NCBI GenBank assembly: GCA_019746975.1
Contig: JAIERK010000134.1
Span: 29,195 to 93,194, forward strand
Length of the DNA stretch: 64,000 bases
Source: Candidatus Obscuribacterales bacterium
Lineage (GTDB): Bacteria > Cyanobacteriota > Vampirovibrionia > Obscuribacterales > Obscuribacteraceae
Direction of reading: 5' to 3'
Part shown: in pieces, positions 48,358 to 56,000 of the stretch
Position numbering within the stretch: position 1 is the first letter of the stretch
Layout of the letters: every line of letters starts with the position of its first letter
The notes under the pieces: generated by a model
The model's database searches: none
Told to the model about the DNA's origin: nothing
Seen by the model: the letters and a program-made list of their open reading frames with translations, nothing else
Made by a program: the position numbers and the translations under genes

Positions 48358-49932
48358 GTGAAAACCCAGTCCGTCCCCTTTGCCAAAAAGCTCATACGAA
48401 AACATCCGTTCAGGAATTCGATGATTTTGCTGCTGCTGGCGGTTTTCGCCACTTTTGCGGCAGTATCGAGCCCCCTGGTTTTCGCCGAAAGCGAAGTTTT
48501 TGTAGTCAAACCATATCTGCAGCTTGGCAATTCTGCTCAACTCAAGAAATCTGAACAGCTTGAAATCGTGTGGGGCAATGTTACGACGAAAGCCCCGCAA
48601 AAGTGGAGCATTGAGTGGCAAGGCGCAAGCGAGAAGACCTGGCGAAAGACAGACAAAGTGACAACGACACCGATGCCGATACCGTCATTGACGACCACTC
48701 TTGTCTTCTCTTTGACCAGAGCGACAATTGATGGTTTAAAACCTGGAACGAAGTTTAACTACCGAGTCTTGAAAAACAACGAGATCGTATTTGAATCGCA
48801 TGGCATGGCGAGAAAGAGCGCTAAGCAAGCCTATCGATTTGCAGTTGTCGGCGACATCGGTGCCGGCTCACCGGGACAGACAGCAGTAGTTAATCAGATG
48901 GAGCTCCAGAAGCCAGACTTTCTGGTTATTCCTGGAGACATCGTCTACAACTCCGGAAGGGTCGCGGAATATCTGGTTCGCTTTTTCCCCATTTTAAACA
49001 GCGATACCAGCGCCGCTAATCGCGGAGCACCACTAATCAGATCAACGCTCACGATGGGAGTAATTGGCAACCACGACATCGCACTCACCAATGCCTGGGA
49101 GGGCACCGATTTTTCGACTTTCCGGGACGCGCTCGGTTATTACCTGTTCTTTTTCCAACCATTGAACGGTCCAAACAAAATTGCAAACTCGCCTAACTCC
49201 ACAAGAATCGTTGGGAATGCCGATAATCAGAAGAGCTTCATAGATTCGGCAGGGCAACGTTTCCCCTGTATGGCGAATTACTCGTTCGACTATGGCAATT
49301 CGCACTGGCTTGTCCTGGATGGCAACTCCTACATGGATTGGAGCGATCCGAAATTGCGGCAGTGGGTGGATGACGACCTGGCTCGCAGTAAAGCCACGTG
49401 GAAGTTTGCGTGCTTTCATCAACCCGCTTTCAGTGTGGACGAAGTGCATTCCAATGAGCAGCGCATGCGATTATTGGTCGATATTTTTGAAAGACGAGGT
49501 GTCGATGTCGTGTTCGCCGGTCACGCCCATTGCTATCAGCGAACCTTCCCGATTCAATTTAAACAAGACAATAAGAATCTCGGAGGCCTCTCTGTCGGCG
49601 AGGTGCCAGGAAAGATCATTGTTGACAAAAACTTTGACGGGAAGACCAGGACCACGCCCCAGGGAATAATCCATATTGTCACCGGCGGCGGTGGCGCTAA
49701 ACTTTACAACAAAGCGCCGTTCAGCAGTATCGAACCATGGCTAGAGAAGTATGTTTATGCCCATTGTTTCACCATCTGTGACATTAACGGGACGACACTA
49801 AAGTTATCGCAAATCGGGACAGACGGCAACTTGGTTGATCAATTCAAGATCACCAAGAGCGTTACAGTCGGAGCAGCCGACATGAAAGGCGCCGCCGATA
49901 CACGTCCGAAAACCGCGCCTCTCAAAAAATAG
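48358..49932 (+). CDS. Secreted purple-acid-phosphatase-like metallophosphoesterase
   Basis: The 524-residue product has a signal peptide (MILLLLAVFATFAAVSSPLVFA after a basic stretch), an N-terminal fibronectin-like beta domain (~50-155) and a calcineurin-like catalytic domain. The metal motifs are V-G-D-I-G, P-G-D-I-V-Y, G-N-H-D and F-A-G-H-A-H-C-Y-Q-R-T. This matches purple acid phosphatases, which release phosphate from organic esters outside the cytoplasm. The GTG at 48358 is preferred because AGGAG lies at 48342-48346 and the signal peptide then falls near the N-terminus; the frame extends to a TTG at 48283 without a ribosome site. Confidence 0.9.
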   Translation: MKTQSVPFAKKLIRKHPFRNSMILLLLAVFATFAAVSSPLVFAESEVFVVKPYLQLGNSAQLKKSEQLEIVWGNVTTKAPQKWSIEWQGASEKTWRKTDKVTTTPMPIPSLTTTLVFSLTRATIDGLKPGTKFNYRVLKNNEIVFESHGMARKSAKQAYRFAVVGDIGAGSPGQTAVVNQMELQKPDFLVIPGDIVYNSGRVAEYLVRFFPILNSDTSAANRGAPLIRSTLTMGVIGNHDIALTNAWEGTDFSTFRDALGYYLFFFQPLNGPNKIANSPNSTRIVGNADNQKSFIDSAGQRFPCMANYSFDYGNSHWLVLDGNSYMDWSDPKLRQWVDDDLARSKATWKFACFHQPAFSVDEVHSNEQRMRLLVDIFERRGVDVVFAGHAHCYQRTFPIQFKQDNKNLGGLSVGEVPGKIIVDKNFDGKTRTTPQGIIHIVTGGGGAKLYNKAPFSSIEPWLEKYVYAHCFTICDINGTTLKLSQIGTDGNLVDQFKITKSVTVGAADMKGAADTRPKTAPLKK

Positions 49933-50019
49933 CAGACCTTTAATAGCAAACCTTTAGCCCGCGAGACCGCTTCATGCGCTAGAATCGCACTCGTATAATC
50001 TCAACAGGCACTGGAAGCA

Positions 50020-50346
50020 ATGCAACTCGGTCAAATCGCATCATACGTAGTTTTGGTAACAGCAATTCTCGTCGCGGCAGGCGGCACAATGGGTTTTGTA
50101 AAAGCCAACAGCAAAGCGTCTCTCATCGCCGGACTCGCCAGCGGCGCCGCACTCGCTGGTTGCTTTGCATTCTCAATGGCCGACCAGCAGAATGGTCTGA
50201 TTGCGTCGATAGTCGTGCTGCTGATACTCAACGGCATGTTCGCGATGCGATTGGTAAAAACCAAGAAATTCATGCCCAACGGATTGATGCTGATCATCTC
50301 ATCCGTAGCGGAAATCGTCGTTTTTGCAGCGCTCCTGTTTAAATAA
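50020..50346 (+). CDS. TMEM14-family small membrane protein
   Basis: The 108-residue product has four hydrophobic helices (~6-25, 33-52, 58-75, 85-106) with the TMEM14 pattern G-G-x-x-G-F-x-K-A-x-S-x-x-S-L-x-x-G near residues 20-40 and a basic loop R-L-V-K-T-K-K-F-M-P-x-G. Cyanobacteria and eukaryotes carry homologues; the eukaryotic TMEM14C is linked to porphyrin transport and plant FAX proteins to fatty-acid export. The bacterial role is unproven. The stop overlaps the first, degenerate copy of the palindrome array. Confidence 0.85.
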   Translation: MQLGQIASYVVLVTAILVAAGGTMGFVKANSKASLIAGLASGAALAGCFAFSMADQQNGLIASIVVLLILNGMFAMRLVKTKKFMPNGLMLIISSVAEIVVFAALLFK

Positions 50347-50455
50347 CGCCGAAGTGATATTTTCGAGACCCTTCTATAACGCAGACGTTATATTCGTCAC
50401 ATTGATAACGCCTACGTTATATAAGATGATCGAAAAATATAACGTGCACGTTATA
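50342..50455. repeat. Array of ATAACG-N4-CGTTAT palindromes
   Basis: Three strong copies: 50375-50392 (TATAACG-CAGA-CGTTATA), 50404-50421 (GATAACG-CCTA-CGTTATA) and 50438-50455 (TATAACG-TGCA-CGTTATA). A degenerate fourth lies at 50342-50359 (AATAACG-CCGA-AGTGATA). Centres are 33, 29 and 34 nt apart, about three helical turns. Spacers vary while arms are kept, as for dimeric regulator sites. It lies between two convergent gene ends, with no obvious promoter to control. Confidence 0.75.
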
Positions 50456-50560
50456 GGCAAGTCATCCATCACCAGTCAATCGGCGACTTGCCCAAGTGGT
50501 TGATTGACGCGTGCCGAGTACGAATCTGCTTGGACGCTTTTGCGGCGGTTGGTGATGGCA

Positions 50561-50655
50561 ACTGCCTTCAGCCTCCCAAACGGTCAATGATCTACTGCGA
50601 TGGCTTCAGACTCCGTAACGGTCAACTATCTTTACTGCATTGGCTTCAGCTTGCG
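50561..50655. repeat. Imperfect tandem duplication of the aminotransferase 3' end
   Basis: Units starting ACTGC...CTTCAG at 50561, 50594 and 50634 each run into ACGGTCAA-x-(T)-ATCT. On the minus strand the last two encode L-K-P-M-Q-stop (real gene end) and L-K-P-S-Q-stop (copy beyond it), so the 3' coding tip plus its stop was duplicated downstream. Confidence 0.6.
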
Positions 50656-51810
50656 CAGCCGCTCGCGAGCAGCGGCTAGCGTCTCGGGCTGGCGGCTGAA
50701 GCAGAAGCGAATGTATTGACCCGGCTCCTCGGAGCGACGGAAGAAGCTGCTGCCTGGCACTACAGCGACGCCTATCTCTTTGACTAGATGTTTGGTGATG
50801 GCGAGGTCGTCCTTGAACCCGAATTTGCGAATATCGCAAAAGACGTAGTAGGCGCCCTCAGGTCTGAAATAGTCGATGCCAACTTCGTCGAGAATATCGA
50901 GCATGACCGTCCGACGCGACGCATACTCTTCCTTAAGCTCATCGTAGAATTTTTGAGGCAAATTCACGGCAGTGGCTCCGGCGCGTTGCAGAGGTGCCGG
51001 GGCACCAACGCTCAGGAAGTCGTGCACTTTGCGAATTGGAAGGGTCAGATCCTCATGCGCGATCGCCCAGCCGATGCGCCATCCAGTCACGCTGTAAGTT
51101 TTCGAGAGGCTATTGATGGTAACCGTCAGATCCTCCATGCCGGGCAATGTAGCAATAGCTACGTGCTGAGCGTCATCGTACAAAATATGCTCGTAAATTT
51201 CATCGGTAAACGCCAGCACGCCCCATTTCTGACACAACTCGGCAATTATCGTCAGCTGCTCTCGCGTAAAAACCTTGCCCGTAGGATTGTGCGGCGTATT
51301 TATAATGATCGCCCGAGTCTTATCAGAGAATGCCTGCCTGAGCTCACTCTCGTCGAAATCCCAATTGGGAGGATTGAGCTTCACATATCTGGGAGTGGCA
51401 CCAGATAAGATGGCATCCGGACCGTAGTTCTCGTAGAATGGTTCGAATACAATGACCTCTTCATCAGGGTCTACAAGAGCAAGCATGGTTGCCACCATTG
51501 CTTCGGTAGCACCACATGTCACCGTTATATGCTTCTCCGGATCTATGGTTAAACCGAGATAGCGTTTGGTTTTCTCTGTAATCGCATCGCGGAAAGGACG
51601 GTCACCCCAGGTGATGGCATATTGATTGATGTCATCAAGAACAGCCTTGATCGCAGCCTCTTTCAATTCTAGCGGCGCCGGAAAATCCGGAACCCCTTGA
51701 CCCAAATTGACCGCCTTATGCTGAGCGGCAAGGCGGGACATCTCCCGGATAACCGATTCTTTAAACTGATTGGCTTTGATAGACCCGGTCTTTCTTGTAC
51801 GAGAGTGCAT
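50632..51810 (-). CDS. PLP-dependent class I/II aminotransferase
   Basis: The 392-residue fold-type I enzyme has V-N-L-G-Q-G-V-P-D-F-P near residue 34, N-T-P-H-N-P-T-G-K-V near 170, D-E-I-Y-E-H near 200 and the PLP lysine in S-L-S-K-T-Y-S-V-T-G-W-R-I-G-W near 233. The pattern fits the methionine/glutamine (kynurenine-type) aminotransferase subgroup like YbdL more than aspartate aminotransferase; the substrate cannot be fixed. The ATG at 51810 follows AGGAG by 7 nt; an upstream in-frame ATG at 51861 lacks one. Confidence 0.92.
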   Translation of the reverse strand: MHSRTRKTGSIKANQFKESVIREMSRLAAQHKAVNLGQGVPDFPAPLELKEAAIKAVLDDINQYAITWGDRPFRDAITEKTKRYLGLTIDPEKHITVTCGATEAMVATMLALVDPDEEVIVFEPFYENYGPDAILSGATPRYVKLNPPNWDFDESELRQAFSDKTRAIIINTPHNPTGKVFTREQLTIIAELCQKWGVLAFTDEIYEHILYDDAQHVAIATLPGMEDLTVTINSLSKTYSVTGWRIGWAIAHEDLTLPIRKVHDFLSVGAPAPLQRAGATAVNLPQKFYDELKEEYASRRTVMLDILDEVGIDYFRPEGAYYVFCDIRKFGFKDDLAITKHLVKEIGVAVVPGSSFFRRSEEPGQYIRFCFSRQPETLAAARERLRKLKPMQ

Positions 51811-52027
51811 GGGATGCTCCTGATTGCAACACGGCGCGCCGGATTGAGACCGGCGACTCAAAGAAAGAGATCATACACCGAGCGGGTATTTAGGTCATTG
51901 AATGCTTGACATACAACGATGGAAATCGCCCACGATTTAAGTCATCTAGATTCGCGGACAAGCGCATCTCAACCCGCGCTCAACCTCATCTCGACTCGCG
52001 CCCACAACGCGCGGTATAAGGTCTCTC

Positions 52028-52213
52028 TTATTTTTCGGGTGCATTTTGAGCCGTTTTGAGGTCTGCCTTATATCGCATGACGGGCATCCGCTTGACTTTT
52101 GTTTTTGACAAGGCCTTGCAGCAACTGCCGGCGCAGAGCTTGTAGGCCATGCTGCCGATGACACATCCCCAGTAGCTGCCCTGGGCCGGAAGACCGATGT
52201 TGCCGGAGAATCC
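52028..52213 (-). pseudogene. Cys-rich small reading frame, probable gene fragment
   Basis: Between stops, one minus-strand frame reads G-F-S-G-N-I-G-L-P-A-Q-G-S-Y-W-G, then C-V-I-G-S-M-A-Y-K-L-C-A-G-S-C-C and a basic tail ending in TAA at 52028. This looks protein-like, but there is no start codon before the mid-frame ATG. Another minus-strand frame (52248 start, M-D-C-I-Q-F-E-A-A-L-G-E) leads into the same place. A frameshifted small gene would explain both; sequence error or chance cannot be excluded. Family not recognised. Confidence 0.3.
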
Positions 52214-52358
52214 TCACCTAGCGCCGCTTCGAATTGAATACAATCCATTGAGACTTATCTAGTCAGGCGTCCTGTCGAGAGCGTCCTTACTGCAGCCCAA
52301 TCGTCCTCGCTTCGAGGGGTTGGCGATGACTTTTGAGATTTTGTCCTGGCAATTCGCT

Positions 52359-52682
52359 TTAGAACGCGAAAGTCTGCCGGGCCACAGGCCACCCGCTGCC
52401 GAACAATCGAGAGTTGTCCAATATTGTCACCGAAGGACGACCAGACGATCGAGATAGAGCGACTCTGGCTTGCTTCCGACTTGCACCTAGGGCCAGTTGG
52501 TTGTTAATCAACACTACCAACGCCTCTAGCTCTATGTCGTCCGCGGTCCTAGCATATCGTTGAAACTGCCGAGAAAATTGCTCATCGAGGCCGGCCCTCA
52601 GCCACATGGTGAGCTCTTCAGCCTTGATCTCGAGGGGAGTCGCGGCTCCAAATGTCAGTGAATTGTTGGCAACTGTATTCAT
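52359..52682 (-). CDS. Small hypothetical protein
   Basis: 107 residues, mainly helical in the middle (L-E-I-K-A-E-E-L-T-M-W-L-R-A-G-L-D-E), no membrane segment. AGGGGATGAA stands directly before the ATG at 52682, the best start in the frame, which extends to 52811. No family recognised. Isolated between non-coding stretches. Confidence 0.5.
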   Translation of the reverse strand: MNTVANNSLTFGAATPLEIKAEELTMWLRAGLDEQFSRQFQRYARTADDIELEALVVLINNQLALGASRKQARVALSRSSGRPSVTILDNSRLFGSGWPVARQTFAF

Positions 52683-53633
52683 TTCATCCCCTGGTCGATG
52701 ATTCATCATGACAAACAAATGTGTCAGCAGCGTGGCAAAAACCGCCAGCGCTATAGATTGCTCTCCCTGGTTCTGCCCAGTTGTGTTTCCAGGATAACAA
52801 TCATAATCCAATTATGAGGTTTTTGTAATGGGAAAAACACGCATGGCTGGCTGATTTCGCGAAATCAGGAGAAATATCAAAAGCCAGTTTTCAAGCTGAC
52901 GATAACAATAGGCCATTGAGGACCACGACTCGATCTTGCTTCTCGCTTTCAGTGAGTCTGACTTCTCGAAGCAAACCGAAAAACTCAACCTGAATCTTCA
53001 GGCGTAAGTAGCCTCCCATCATGAAGATAGGGAGGTGATGTTCTCACACCTTTGCAGAAACGTTTCAAGACAGCTCAAGCATGCTCAACACAATGATGGC
53101 GCGGCGAGCGCTGAAAAAATGTTCACCGTTGAGATTGTGATTCAAACTGTCAGCGAGTGGAGGTATCGCAACCAACTACCTTTACGAACTCGACGCCTTG
53201 CCAGCATAGCTCGTGTGCTGTCGTCTTGTTGGACTCTAGCTCTCCTTCCCGAAACAGCTAGCCCGCGAGAGAACAATACATCAATCCGAGCAAATCAAAG
53301 GGCACTATATTTGGTATCAAGTTTCCTTTGACTCTAAAGTGCATGGGGTTAGTTTGGGATACATAAATGTTCTGCAAAACCTGATAGTGAGCGAATCAAT
53401 CGCTATTTCCGTTCAACGTTAGTACCTAGCCGCATCTGCTTGAAAATCAAACCGAATTATTCGAAAGCAAAGCCATCAACTAGTTTCGCCTCAGACACTG
53501 AAGCACGACATCGACCCCTCTGGTCAACCCCGAGCGCAAGATGCCAAACTATAGTATCTTATGTACTTATACGAAATTTCGGCGTCCACCTATGACTTGG
53601 CGCCAGAGCTCTGGAGTTAATCCGCGAGGACAT
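52683..53633. other. Gene-poor interval
   Basis: No supportable gene. A hairpin CCTCCC/GGGAGG (~53012-53034) places a perfect Shine-Dalgarno-like GGGAGG directly before an ATG at 53038, but the frame behind it (to 53331) has unlike-gene composition. The rest shows no clear structure. The promoter for the gene at 53634 should lie here. Confidence 0.35.
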
Positions 53634-54632
53634 ATGATCAAAGCACCCCCGAGGAGAGTACCCGACCATCTGCAGCCCCATGACTATTGCAGACTTGCCA
53701 TTCAGTACTACTTGATGGGATGGACCCGCCAGTCTGTGAAGGCTGGTCGTCTCGCCCTGCAGACTAAGCCGAATGACCTGGCCGGTACACCGTTTGGAGA
53801 GTTGAGCGAGGAAGATTTCGCTCGCTTCAGAAGAATGATCGAGGGGCTCGACACAAGCGTTTCGATTGGTGAGCAGGTTCTTGGGGTGGCTAAATCGTTC
53901 GTCGATTTCGTGCAGGATGGTGTCGACTCGAGTTCCAAGGTTGCAGATGACCTCGTGAAGGACAATCAGGTACTTCGACTCTTGAAGTTCGGTTTCGAGG
54001 AATCAGTGCGCACCATCACCACGGGGATGCAAGACGCGCTCAATATGGCTGTCGACGAGGCCGTAAAAGTCACTCAGCCGCCGCGAACTGTCCCGGATAA
54101 TTTGACTCCACAAGGTTATCTTGACCTGGCGAAGCAGTACTTGAGCTACGGGTGGACAGAGCAAGCCCGTGATTCGTTGCTTAAAGTGCGAGAACTGGAA
54201 GGCGACAAGCTCAAAGGCGCACTTGCCTGGACGCTGCTCAAAACGCAACTTCCAAAGGAGCCGCTTCCCTACCTGGCCGAAGAAGGTCTTGCTGAAGCGC
54301 GCAGAAAAATCGCGCGGGGACAGCTGATGGAAGCTCGATTTGTACTCGAAGAATTGATCAGTCGATATCCTGAAATTGAGGTGCTCTACTGCCTGCTCGC
54401 GCATTGCGAAAGTAGTGCTGGTCGCCTAGAACAGGCCAACAATTATCTCAACAAGGCGGTAGAGCTCAATCCAAACCATCTAAACACTTGGCTGCAGCTC
54501 GCCAGAGTCCACGCAATCGGAGGCTCCGTCTTGGAAGCACAGCGCTGCCTGGACCGAGCCACAGACCTCGATCCCGATGACTTTTCGATTCCGCACTATC
54601 GCCAGATTATATCGGTGCTTTCCAGACTCTAG
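53634..54632 (+). CDS. TPR protein with duplicated N-terminal motif
   Basis: The 332-residue soluble protein has two related segments, P-D-H-L-Q-P-H-D-Y-C-R-L-A-I-Q-Y-Y-L-M-G-W-T (~14) and P-D-N-L-T-P-Q-G-Y-L-D-L-A-K-Q-Y-L-S-Y-G-W-T (~156). A helical linker (F-V-D-F-V-Q-D-G-V-D) separates them, and two or three canonical TPRs close the protein (A-N-N-Y-L-N-K-A-V-E-L-N-P). GAGGA lies 3 nt before the ATG at 53634, which is rather close; starts at 53541 and 53592 are possible. Function unknown; repeat copy B follows its stop. Confidence 0.75.
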   Translation: MIKAPPRRVPDHLQPHDYCRLAIQYYLMGWTRQSVKAGRLALQTKPNDLAGTPFGELSEEDFARFRRMIEGLDTSVSIGEQVLGVAKSFVDFVQDGVDSSSKVADDLVKDNQVLRLLKFGFEESVRTITTGMQDALNMAVDEAVKVTQPPRTVPDNLTPQGYLDLAKQYLSYGWTEQARDSLLKVRELEGDKLKGALAWTLLKTQLPKEPLPYLAEEGLAEARRKIARGQLMEARFVLEELISRYPEIEVLYCLLAHCESSAGRLEQANNYLNKAVELNPNHLNTWLQLARVHAIGGSVLEAQRCLDRATDLDPDDFSIPHYRQIISVLSRL

Positions 54633-54674
54633 GTACACAGAACCGGGCGCGATTGATGCATCCATAATCACGGG

Positions 54675-54855
54675 CTTGACGAATGCCCTCCGTTTCTCCA
54701 AGGCGTTTATTTCGACATCGAAGTGGACTCAGGGACGTACATAGCGGATCCCTCCTAACGCCTTTGTTCGCGCCCTGGCACTTGACGAAGTCTCGCGTTT
54801 TTTTCCTAAGCGCCACACTCCAATTTACAACCAAATTCGAACCAAACCTCGCGAT
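54675..54855 (-). repeat. Dispersed intergenic repeat, copy B (inverted relative to copy A)
   Basis: Reverse complement of 2418-2585, with ~95% identity over the distal 136 bp and a ~13-nt longer proximal part. Like copy A it lies a short way past a gene's stop codon. It separates the TPR gene from the promoter region of the phosphatase-kinase operon. Confidence 0.85.
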
Positions 54856-54920
54856 GGTCGTTTCAACTTAGCGTAGCGTAGCCGGTTAATTAAATAGTCA
54901 CTTGCCAGGCAACCACCCAG

Positions 54921-54954
54921 TTGACAGAACTTAAGAGCCGAGCTATCGTATAAT
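54921..54954 (+). promoter_or_regulatory. Candidate promoter of the PP2C-kinase-hydrolase-vWA operon
   Basis: A consensus -35 TTGACA (54921-54926) is followed 17 nt later by TATCGT (54944-54949), which runs into TATAAT (54949-54954). The 17-nt spacing uses the weaker -10; the perfect one would need a 22-nt spacer. It lies ~80 bp before the phosphatase start. Confidence 0.45.
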
Positions 54955-55033
54955 TAACGGTTACTCAATAGTCCACTGAACGTAATATATCCACAGGGTG
55001 CGTGAGCGCCTTCAGCAATGCGCGGAGGAGTTT

Positions 55034-55990
55034 ATGACTCTCGGGTTTCAATTTTCCGCTGGCACAATTTCAGGAAGAGCGCACATCGGCTCAGGCAATC
55101 TGTTGCTAGGAAAGAATAATCAAGACGGCTATAACCTCGAGCTCTTGCCTAACTGCTCAATCGCCACTGTTCAAGACGGTTCTAGCAGCGGGCGACACTC
55201 CGAAGTCGGCGCCAAGATTGGAGGTCGCCTGATATGCCGCTTGATCTACGATTACGTGTGCAACGGTTCAATCGATGAGATCAAGACCAAAGAGGATGGA
55301 GCGCTCGTATTTGAAAGGGTGCGTAGAAAGTTTCTCAAACGGATGATTCAGATTCTAGATTATATGGACATACCCTTCTGCGGCTGCGGCAGTTGTGTAG
55401 TCCATGAGCGCTCGGTATCGGTTGGACAATTGTTGAAAGAGAAAGAAAAAACATCTAGATGTTGCTCTCTCGACAGACTGGTGCATGACTACTTCTTGTT
55501 CACTACCGTCGGCCTGGTGATTACAAAACAAGTCACGCTCTACTTTTCCGTGGGAGATGGCGTATATGCGTGCAATGGAGACCTCAATTTCATGGGGCCA
55601 TTCCCCGACAATGCGCCACCATATATAGTGTATCCGCTTACCAGTGCAAACTATCCAGGCGACTGGTTACGGTTCAAAGTGCATGAAGTGCTCCCTACGA
55701 AAGACCTCGATTCAGGGCTGATAGCAACAGACGGATTAAATGAGCTGTTGGAAAAAGCAAATCAACATCTGCCTGGAAAAGACATTCTCGTGGGATCGGT
55801 AGAGCAGTTCTGGAACAACGACCGATTCTATGACGATCGAGAACCGGAGCTAATTACTCCATGGCTTCGTCAGTTAAATAGTGAGGTCGTACGGGCAAGG
55901 CATGATGGCGCGGGAATGCACCTTGAGCGTTCATTCGGCCTACTGCCGGATGATACCACCCTAATTGCCTTTAGAAAAAGAAGAGCATGA
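55034..55990 (+). CDS. PP2C-family Ser/Thr phosphatase (TerY-P triad type)
   Basis: The 318-residue product has PP2C metal-site motifs: N-Q-D-G-Y-N near 32, V-Q-D-G-S-S-S-G-R-H near 48, V-G-D-G-V-Y-A near 177, I-A-T-D-G-L-N-E near 235 and the closing D-D-T-T-L-I-A. A Cys-rich insert (F-C-G-C-G-S-C-V-V-H) near residue 115 may bind metal. GGAGGAG directly before the ATG at 55034 favours it over the GTG at 54998. First of four genes in one operon with an atypical kinase, a nicotinamidase-like enzyme and a vWA protein. It probably reverses phosphorylation by the next gene product. Confidence 0.87.
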   Translation: MTLGFQFSAGTISGRAHIGSGNLLLGKNNQDGYNLELLPNCSIATVQDGSSSGRHSEVGAKIGGRLICRLIYDYVCNGSIDEIKTKEDGALVFERVRRKFLKRMIQILDYMDIPFCGCGSCVVHERSVSVGQLLKEKEKTSRCCSLDRLVHDYFLFTTVGLVITKQVTLYFSVGDGVYACNGDLNFMGPFPDNAPPYIVYPLTSANYPGDWLRFKVHEVLPTKDLDSGLIATDGLNELLEKANQHLPGKDILVGSVEQFWNNDRFYDDREPELITPWLRQLNSEVVRARHDGAGMHLERSFGLLPDDTTLIAFRKRRA

Positions 55991-56000
55991 GGAAAAAAAC

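Noticed and set aside
52214..52216. In-frame TGA as a selenocysteine codon
   Set aside because: The upstream frame is not protein-like and no SECIS-like stem directly after the TGA is evident.
53035..53331. 98-residue frame with a perfect ribosome site
   Set aside because: GGGAGG touches the start codon with no spacing and the protein looks random; kept only as a hairpin note.
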